Source: Sipunculus nudus
Taxonomy: Eukaryota; Annelida; Sipuncula; Golfingiida; Sipunculidae
Assembly (NCBI GenBank): GCA_026874595.1
Contig: CM049308.1
Location: 26,212,367 to 26,276,366 of the forward strand
DNA: 64,000 bases
Reading direction: 5' to 3'
Under the pieces are notes generated by a model that saw nothing but the letters and a program-made list of their open reading frames with translations, ran no database searches and was not told the DNA's origin. The position numbers and the translations under genes were made by a program. Shown here in pieces: positions 51,065-61,700 of this stretch (position 1 is its first letter; each line of letters starts with the position of its first letter).

Positions 51065-52945
51065 CTTGGTGACTTTGACAAGATCGAACACCGGATTATC
51101 AGGAAACTCTGTTTTGCCCACTCATAATATTTATTCCCTAAATATTAATATAAATAATTATTCTTGAAATTGATTGTTATTTTTGTCGTAATTAATTGAA
51201 ATCGTAAATTAGGACATGCAACCTAGAATGTAACCTTAGGGGATAATCCAAACGTTTTTTGACACGTGAAGTTATGCTTTTACAGATTTGTTTTACATCC
51301 TGCCTTATTGATATACCGTTTACTGGAGTAAAATCTGGCAAATAAGTTCTTTATATGATTTTATAAATAATTAACGTGGCACCAATGTTTGTCCTGTATT
51401 TAATTCGTACAGATGCAGGTTATATGGACAACAGGTCTTATAAGCTCATGCAACTCACCGCTTGGATTCCGCTCCTGGACGCAAACGAGAAAAATGGCTG
51501 TCTGCAAGTGAGCTTTAATTCTGTACATTTCATTTTTACTTAAACAATATGGTGTCTTTGTCCTCTTCTGATCCATTTTACTAAACAGTAGAGGTTTCGG
51601 ACCGGACCGCTTGGACCGGTCAGGTCAATATTTTTGGGCTGGACCGGACCGGCAACACAAAATACCGGACCGCCTACCCCTTGACCGTAACGGTCCAGAC
51701 CGCTTGTGCTTTTGACACATTCCTCTTCTGAAATAATTTTCAACCTGCAATTCTTTTTTTAATAATTTTACTTGTGTTTGTTATTAAACCTGTCAGTAAA
51801 GACTCCTTAACCACAATAAATAACAGAATAGAATAAATAGTAGAAAACCACTGGCAGAAATTTTATCTCGAGCAAAGTGTTCTAGCTAGTTCAAACGTAG
51901 AATTTCAGGGTGCATAAAGGAATTTGGTTTCGTCAAATTTTAAGTTATTATTCAATTTAGTATTTTTTGGCGTCAGTTTGTATAATTTTATATTTATCTT
52001 GTAGAATTTTATTTCTCTATAATTTTATATAATTATATTTTTAAATATTATTTAACAAATGGACCGGTGCGCTTTGACCGGTCCACCCTCATTCCCAAAA
52101 CGCCTACAGCTGGACCGGACCAGGACCCGAACGCTGTGGTGGTGGACAGGTGAGGGTGGTCCGGTCCGGTCCGCACCTCGACTAAGCAGTCCAATATATT
52201 TTCTAATATACCTGAAAGGTAGCCCTACTTCGTCACTTGAAACAATGTGTATCATCTTCCGTTCGTTTTGGTTGATTACAATAGGTTCATTGGGAAACTA
52301 CCCCTGAATAATGGCTCAGTTTACCTGTTTTACATATTATTGTTGGTTCTGTTTATTGATAAGTACAATCCAAGGGGTCTATTTACTACACCTACACTAC
52401 GAGCCATGGGGAAGGTGTGATATTGCGCATGCGCGAACACAAAGAAGGAAGATGTACTTGACATGAATCACAAATAAGGTTTTCAGTTGGTCGCCATTTG
52501 GTTTAAGACACTGATGCAGGGCACTATTATTGTTTCCATTCGCACCACTGATAGTGCGTTTCTATTCTGTGTATAGATGTAAGGGAATGGTTTCAGAACG
52601 AAATCTTAGCAGAAACTGTTATATTTTCAGGGCAGAATACTATATTTCACCTTTATCTATTATACCTAGTAAATAAGGGGCAACTTAAACTGACAAAACT
52701 ACGTTTAGCTTCGGAAATATGACCTATATAAAGCCTATGTATTTTAAGATTGCACGTCGAGGACATAAGACGGGACGTGTTGCCACACACACATGTTGCT
52801 ATGACGATACGTGGTACGTGCAATATTTGCCAACCCATAGACACAGGTCCGAAATTACTGGTTTGAACAAAATTTACTATAAGCGGATCAACTCTTATCT
52901 TTGATTAAGATTTTTAAAAAAATCCATCATGAATACTGTCACAAA

Positions 52946-53027
<82 letters not shown>

Positions 53028-56000
53028 CTTGGTGACTTTGACAAGATCGAACACCGGATTATCAGGAAACTCTGTTTTGCCCACTCATAATATTTATTCC
53101 CTAAATATTAATATAAATAATTATTCTTGAAATTGATTGTTATTTTTGTCGTAATTAATTGAAATCGTAAATTAGGACATGCAACCTAGAATGTAACCTT
53201 AGGGGATAATCCAAACGTTTTTTGACACGTGAAGTTATGCTTTTACAGATTTGTTTTACATCCTGCCTTATTGATATACCGTTTACTGGAGTAAAATCTG
53301 GCAAATAAGTTCTTTATATGATTTTATAAATAATTAACGTGGCACCAATGTTTGTCCTGTATTTAATTCGTACAGATGCAGGTTATATGGACAACAGGTC
53401 TTATAAGCTCATGCAACTCACCGCTTGGATTCCGCTCCTGGACGCAAACGAGAAAAATGGCTGTCTGCAAGTGAGCTTTAATTCTGTACATTTCATTTTT
53501 ACTTAAACAATATGGTGTCTTTGTCCTCTTCTGATCCATTTTACTAAACAGTAGAGGTTTCGGACCGGACCGCTTGGACCGGTCAGGTCAATATTTTTGG
53601 GCTGGACCGGACCGGCAACACAAAATACCGGACCGCCTACCCCTTGACCGTAACGGTCCAGACCGCTTGTGCTTTTGACACATTCCTCTTCTGAAATAAT
53701 TTTCAACCTGCAATTCTTTTTTTAATAATTTTACTTGTGTTTGTTATTAAACCTGTCAGTAAAGACTCCTTAACCACAATAAATAACAGAATAGAATAAA
53801 TAGTAGAAAACCACTGGCAGAAATTTTATCTCGAGCAAAGTGTTCTAGCTAGTTCAAACGTAGAATTTCAGGGTGCATAAAGGAATTTGGTTTCGTCAAA
53901 TTTTAAGTTATTATTCAATTTAGTATTTTTTGGCGTCAGTTTGTATAATTTTATATTTATCTTGTAGAATTTTATTTCTCTATAATTTTATATAATTATA
54001 TTTTTAAATATTATTTAACAAATGGACCGGTGCGCTTTGACCGGTCCACCCTCATTCCCAAAACGCCTACAGCTGGACCGGACCAGGACCCGAACGCTGT
54101 GGTGGTGGACAGGTGAGGGTGGTCCGGTCCGGTCCGCACCTCGACTAAGCAGTCCAATATATTTTCTAATATACCTGAAAGGTAGCCCTACTTCGTCACT
54201 TGAAACAATGTGTATCATCTTCCGTTCGTTTTGGTTGATTACAATAGGTTCATTGGGAAACTACCCCTGAATAATGGCTCAGTTTACCTGTTTTACATAT
54301 TATTGTTGGTTCTGTTTATTGATAAGTACAATCCAAGGGGTCTATTTACTACACCTACACTACGAGCCATGGGGAAGGTGTGATATTGCGCATGCGCGAA
54401 CACAAAGAAGGAAGATGTACTTGACATGAATCACAAATAAGGTTTTCAGTTGGTCGCCATTTGGTTTAAGACACTGATGCAGGGCACTATTATTGTTTCC
54501 ATTCGCACCACTGATAGTGCGTTTCTATTCTGTGTATAGATGTAAGGGAATGGTTTCAGAACGAAATCTTAGCAGAAACTGTTATATTTTCAGGGCAGAA
54601 TACTATATTTCACCTTTATCTATTATACCTAGTAAATAAGGGGCAACTTAAACTGACAAAACTACGTTTAGCTTCGGAAATATGACCTATATAAAGCCTA
54701 TGTATTTTAAGATTGCACGTCGAGGACATAAGACGGGACGTGTTGCCACACACACATGTTGCTATGACGATACGTGGTACGTCATGTTGGACGAAGAGGA
54801 AATGGAAAAAAAATTAGGTAAAACTCCCTTAATTCACGAAACTGAATTTACACTGTGTAGGCATGCGTGTTTGATGGTGACACGAGGCAACAAGCTTCCA
54901 TAAACTTTGGCGTTGTATACATTAGTGTATATTTGTTCTCGTGTTTATTATAAATTCCGTTCATGAACTTATCGTGTATTCACGTCCCTATGTAAGTATA
55001 TACCCACGTGTGTATGCATATGTGTATTTAATTATGTACGTTTTATGTAGGCTGGTATCACGACTCATGCACGACTCGTGCGACCTTTATCCTGTATTCA
55101 TGTGTTCACTCAGGATAATTTATTAATTATTCTGACACCAGTGTTGCTAAATGTCGTCGGTGTCCAGCAGCTGAAAAGTGGGCCTTTTGGCATGGTAGCA
55201 TTGATTAAATTTTAACACGATGCGGGTACATTACGTTTTAAAGCCAGCCATACATATGCTTTAGGCCAACAAAAATTAAAAGGTAGGTTCTCAGGCACCG
55301 CCCGCGTCAGTTTTAACCCCCGCATCAATCATTTTAATTTTGATTTTAGTCTTCGAGGGAGATAAATAATACAATTTCCTTTGTTATGAAGTACTTTTAC
55401 CTGTTTAGCAAAAAAACTGTTATTTTCATATTTTTCCCAAACCATATGAAATTTTTATCGGAACATGCAAAAAAGGTCAAAAATAAAATACCGCCTGTTG
55501 ATTTCTGAAAAAAGTGCATACGAACCATACCTTTTTAGTTTTTTTTCAGTCTTACTTGTTGAATTGATTTCTGACTTTCTCTGGGTACATATTAATTAAC
55601 TCTATTTAATTCCTGCACTGAAAAATTCTTATAACGCCGCTGTGACAGATGCATGACCTTATATATTTACAAGCTGAATATTAGTAAACAGGGTACACGT
55701 GCCCTTGCTGACAATGAGAAAATTCATGTAACCCGGGGTGTAAAGGGGCCTTTACACAGGGGTGACGATGTTTGAGAGATCGCTTAACGATGAAAACATG
55801 GCTGTAGCTCTCAACGATCTTCCAGCGATCACCAAGATCTCTCAATGATCTCTCCATGATCTTCCAGTGATCTCCACGATCACCAGGGTCTCCTCAAAGT
55901 TTTGACTCGGTCAAAAACAATTTCTCAACGATCGCCAAGGAAAGCAATCTCTCAACGAACGCTCAAGGCGTGCTCAAGGGGCGCTCAACGATCCATCGAT

Positions 56001-58625
56001 CTCCCTGTGATCCCTCAGCAATCTTTCGATGAACGCCAAATTTTTCCACACCGAAGGTAACCTCCTTGATCGCCCAAGGAACTCTCAGTGATCTCTCAAT
56101 GATCTCTCCTGATCTCTCAGTGATCTCCCTTGGTCACACAACGAGCGCTCAACAAACACATAATGGTCGCTCAATGAAGTTTAAATGAGCGCTCAATGAT
56201 CGCCAAGGTCGCTCAAAGTTCTGTATAGATCGCCATGAAAGTTGCCGAAATTTGAATGTTCAAGGAACCCCAAAACATTTACACAGAAATTTTTGGTCTC
56301 TCAATGGTCACCCAACGATCTCCGTGCTGTGTAAAGGGGCCTTTAGCTGCTGTCCTTGTGAAGAGCATGTGAAGCAACACTGTATTTGTCATTTAGAATC
56401 CTCTGGTTCTTCTGTTTCGCTATAGATGTCTTTCATGAACCTGTTTGCATTACGACTTACGGCCCAACATGTTATACACAATTTGATATAAACTAAAAGG
56501 ACGGCCTGTGCAAAGTGGGGTCGTTGCTTCTTTTTGCCTTATTTTTATAATAAGTTCAAGAGATCATCTTTCTTAAATACACGTCAGATGTCGGGATAGA
56601 ACCCTTTAAAGTTAAACATGTAACTGGTATTTGCCATATACACTTATTTTTGCTTTTCAGTATATCTTAATTTTTTGTTATATATAGGGGTTGACTGTAA
56701 AGAAGACATTTTGACCATTCCCGTGCGTAGTGGTGGCATGATCTTGTTCAACAACATTATTCCTCATCGCAGGTAAATACAGTAATGAAAATATAATACA
56801 TTCTTTTATGATTAATTGTTCGATTTGTAATTCTATAAAATGATTTGATGTCAGGAATAAAAATAAGTTTTGTGAGTTTAATATTAGGCTGTTTCCATTT
56901 ACTTTGGAATATATTGCATACACTTCTGAAAATATCACAGTTATGTTACCATGATAATTGAATTAATTTGATTAATTGTAGCAAAAAAAAAACACTTGAC
57001 ATATTGTCTCACTTAAATATTTGAAAGATTTCGTGTAAATCGACAAGTTGAAGCTGAACTTAATCGCATTCATTTAACCTTTATAAATATAATTATGATA
57101 TATTATGAATTAAAGGTTAATTAATATTTACAAAACACACTTGATTAATTGTTTCAGTTAAGTAATAGATAGTTTTCCTGTAAATGGACTCTTATATTTG
57201 ATGACGTGTTTATTGCTACAAGATAAAAATCAGTTTTAGCTTTTGTGCTCTCTGAATCAACCCCTTTTTAGCTCAGCTGACTGAAAGTCATCTAAACTAA
57301 AGCGATCACCCTTTTTCCGTCGTCCGTCTATCTGTCTGTCTGTCCGTTAACCAGGTAAAAATCGTTACCGTTGGACCTAGATTTTTCATACATCCAGGAA
57401 GGTCTATGAAAAATCTCTTTGGAAACCTGAAATTAGGTCTTTGTTACCCATATCCTAAGAGCTATGGGGGCTCGAAACTACCCCACAGAATGATTTGTTA
57501 CAAAAGCTCCAGTATCTGGACAGCTGATATAGTGATCACCATGATCTTTGCAGTCATGCACCTTCATCTTGGACTGTTCTGTGAGTTCCTGCAGACTGGT
57601 GGCACAACCTAGATTTTTTTCGAATTTTCACCATTATTATTGAGACCTTCAAAGATGCGGTCGTCTTTTTATCAGGGCACAAATGGTAACCGTTGTATGT
57701 AGAATCTTCTAACTTTACATCCTGGGAGGTCCATGAAAAAATCTTGAAAAGTTGAAATTATGTCTCTGTGACCCATATCCTTCAAGCTATCCTTCAGTTG
57801 AATTGGGATACCACCTACAAATTAGGGAATTCAGATAAAATTGCTTTTGTGAATGTCTTCCTAGTCAGCTGAGCGTCATGACCACTTAGTCACTTGTTTC
57901 CTTCCTCCAGGGGTTTTGTCTCAGACGATTCCCTTTTCCGTCATTGCCCATTTAATCATTTCATCATTCTCACATCCCCCGAGAAAAGTTTAAATTAAAA
58001 CGTAGTCAAATATAATCTGCATACAATCACGTTAAATCTAATATTTAATATAACATTACAGCAAGATCACATTAAATCTGGTTGGACGATTTTCCATTTT
58101 TCTGCTACCCTTCTTTCAAACAGTTCAATGCACTTTTAACTTCTCAAGAAAATTATTAAACGATAGAGCATCAAACTTTTCTATGTCAGAAAATACCGCA
58201 ATTTAAAAATAAACAATACAGCATCGATAAGAGCCTTATGCTGGGCATCTTTGCTACTGCCCATATAATGTATACATGCGTTCAATAGTGGTAGCTCCAA
58301 TCCAAAGTTACTGGCCCATTATTTAATCTTACAATAAAACGTTGTGCTGACTGAACATTTACAAATCAAATGCATGACCGATTCACGTTCTACAGAACAA
58401 TAAGAACATCATCTATTGTTGTCGGCTATTCTCCTGATGAAGAGCTTTGCCTTTACAGTTAAAATGTTATGCAGTATTCTATTCTGGAACTGGCGTAAAT
58501 ACATATCCATTAATTGTTTTTGTGTATATATGCGAAGCTGCTTCTGTCCAAGAAAAAAAAATTCCCAAGTACACTTTGAAGATATGATTTACAAACAGGT
58601 TCACACACTTTCGTCTTTATTATTT

Positions 58626-58709
<84 letters not shown>

Positions 58710-61700
58710 TAAATGTTAGTTTCAGTTCAGTTTAGTCGTTAGAGAGCACACGTGTCTCGGCTAATTTCAGTACGGTTTAATTTAGACGTTTTGGCGATCA
58801 CTGGTGTTTGTTGTAGATTTCAAAGGAAGTGCACCTGTGTAAGTTGGATTTTCTGACACACTTTTACTAGAGGCATTTCCTTATAAGTATTCGCGCAGAG
58901 ATTGACGGTCGGCGTAATTTGGAGTAATGATTGGCCGGTAGACAATCGGGAGTTGTGACGTCAGCAAGCATTTATGAGGAGTGGAGTGGAGCTTTTTGGG
59001 CACAAGGGTCCGTTTCAGCGTACTGGAGAGGTACAGACTGACGATACCTGCAACATTCCTGGGTCAGTCTGCATATCTCACAGTGGAGACAGTTGAGATG
59101 TTGGGTCTACATGGTGCTTTAGATGATGATGTCTTGGAGAGGCCACAATTGATTTCTCTGTAAAGGACTGGCGGAATGATACTTGTGTTTGTGCCTTTCC
59201 AGGAACAGACCAAGGACTTTATATATACGCATTACCATGACGAAGAGATTATTGCTGGGTGGAAGCTCTTTCTGGTACCAGGTCCAGGAGACAACAGCTG
59301 TGGGAGACTGTGATTCAACGCTCGGTAGGAATAGTCTGTGCGTGGAGAGGGGACTGTAAAACGTGTATGAACAGAGAGAGATTGAGGATTATAGAAACTT
59401 CCTGAATACAGGTCAGTGTTACATCCCGGCGTTACTTGTGTGCGCGATAGCCCATTGGTTAGCAGGTTAGGATCCGAGTGATCAGGAACTTTGCCGTCAT
59501 GATTGGACTCTGTGTATTCATTTGATTATTTTATTATATTCATTGTTGGTGTAAAAATGGAGCGCCTCTCCAGAGAATGTAAGTAACTAATATTAATATA
59601 TATTATTGTTTTGTTAACACGTCTTATATTTTTTAGGAGTGTACGCATACACATGTTCAGCCAGTTTGTTATAGGTTCTTCATAGAACCTGGACGTTTAC
59701 ATTTTACCGGTGTGACACCGCTCTTGTTTTCAATTTAGAATATTCTATAATATCACTAATCAGCCGATTTGAATCCGATATTCGCCGACTTTTAATAAAA
59801 GCTGTCTGGTTATTACCAGTTAACTGTGAAATGACTTTTTTTAATTTTTCAACTATTATTTTACTTAAAACCTTAAAGTCATAGTTCAATAAATTCATTT
59901 GTCTCCAAGACAAATATCAGGTATTTTTACCAGGCTTTTCGATAAGTGTTATGAATGCTTGTCTGTGAATTGTCGTTAATACCCCTTCTGTGACACATTT
60001 ATTTAAGCATAGGACAAGTTCATCACACAAAATATCAAATTAGTTCTAGTAGAATTCTTTTGGAAAGCCATCATTCCCTGGTGTTTTATTATTTTCATTC
60101 CTTTCAAATTTCTTAATATATCATCTTTACATATTTTACCTTCACAGTTGCAGATGTCTCTCTAAGATAAAAAAGGGAAAGATATACTAAAAAGTAGAAG
60201 AACTAATTTCCTAGTATATTTTCTTCATATGAGAATTGTATGTGAGCATTGGACATTATCTCTTTTGGGTCTGTCAATTCTTTTTTTTTGTCACTGATTA
60301 ATTTGTATATTGTTGATTTTTGATTTGTTACTCTTCTCCATGGTAAGAAAATATTTTGAGGATATTTCACCTTTCAACTTCCATTGAACTCTGGATAGTA
60401 CAATTTGACCTTGTGTAGAATGTTCTTAATACTGTTACATCTCACTCGTTATCTTGTCATATTTTTTCCATGTTGACTGGCTTCATTAAAGATAATTTAT
60501 TTTCCGCCTGTTCAAAATATTTCTCTAGATTATGAATAAATTCACGGTCTTTGTTTCGTTTTTGCTCTGAAAAGCTTATAGTGATCTCTTTAATTTTAAA
60601 TTTATGGTACTCCAACCAAGCCTTTTCATCTATTTGACCTTTATCTGTTATCCTTTATTGATCAATATTTTCTATTATACATGATTTTTATTCATTATCT
60701 CTCAGCAGAGACATATTCAGCTTCCATAGAGAATGAAGGACCATGTTTTTGATTCAGAAGAGTATTAACGGTGAATCGCAGTATTATGTCTTTGTCTTTT
60801 ATATGAGCATTCAGAGAACCTGTGACAAATATATAATTAAGTCGCCTTTGTCTAATTGGATTTTTCGATCGCCATGTCTTTTGACATATATCCGGGTTTC
60901 ATAACCCCCAAAAGTCAACTAAATCATACTCGCACACATTAGATCTTATCATGTGTGATGAAGTAAGTGACCTTTAGACATGTCCGGTGTCTGTGTCAAA
61001 TTTTGACAAACATAAGTTTAGATCACCAGCCCAAATTATCTGTGTTTCAGAAAATGTGTATAGTTTTTTAAATACTTTAGAAAAATCTGTCAAGAAAGCT
61101 ACACGTTCTGTTTTAATGTTAGGAGCATACATGTTAATTAAATATATATATTATTACCCTGAACCACAGCTTTCAAAATTAAATAATGTCCATCAGCATC
61201 ACACAGCTTATACAATTCTTTAAACTGTAATTTTCACCCAACATAATAACAACACCCCTTGCTATATTAGTTACATGTGAAAAGTAAATTGAACCAGACC
61301 AATCTTTTCATTCCAGTATTCTTCTACTTGTGTTGTACAATGGGCCTCTTGTAGGAATATTATACTCATAGACACCATTCTGTTCGAGAGTCAACAATAG
61401 ATTTCCAATTTTTCTTTTTTCCATCCAAACCTCATATTTAATGTAATTATTGAAAATTTACCTGGGCTATTAATTTGTAGTATGCTATAATGCTATAGTT
61501 AAAGCAAAATCAATTTTCACAGATCATAGTCCTTCCATAATCTGATTTTCAACAACAACATTTAAGTATTGTACTGATACAATCCCAATTCCACTCTTAT
61601 GTGAAATAATTGTTTAGCAAGTCGCTCAGTCAAGTAAAAATAAAAATCAAAACCAGCGCAAAACATATACATAGCATAGCGATTACAGTGTAAATTGTAA

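Larger units (their letters stand above)
50851..54783 (+). repeat. 1.96-kb tandem duplication including exon 5 and part of exon 6
   Basis: Copy 1 is 50851-52815 and copy 2 is 52816-54783 or so. Matching landmarks are offset by 1963 bp (TA/GA tract, exon 5, hAT-like MITE, exon 6 start), and every stretch I compared is identical apart from a 2-bp length difference in the microsatellite. The breakpoints share ACGT: ...GGTAACGT|GCAATA at the left and GTGGTACGT|CATGTT at the right, with the junction GTGGTACGT|GCAATA in the middle (52810-52825). The right breakpoint lies inside exon 6. Confidence 0.93.

Noticed and set aside
51540-54270. Identical frames of 67 and 82 codons in both halves of the tandem duplication
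   Set aside because: They run through the GGACCGG blocks of the hAT-like MITE on opposite strands and are duplicated with it; no protein-like features.
58981-59163. 60-codon + frame MEWSFLGTRVRFSVLERYRL...
   Set aside because: No recognisable motif, typical length for chance in a GC-richer block, no splice context beyond the start-like motif further on.
59440-59500. TAGCCCATTGGTTAGCAGGT looks like a tRNA/SINE A box
   Set aside because: No matching B box (GGTTCGA-CC) at the proper distance and no cloverleaf.
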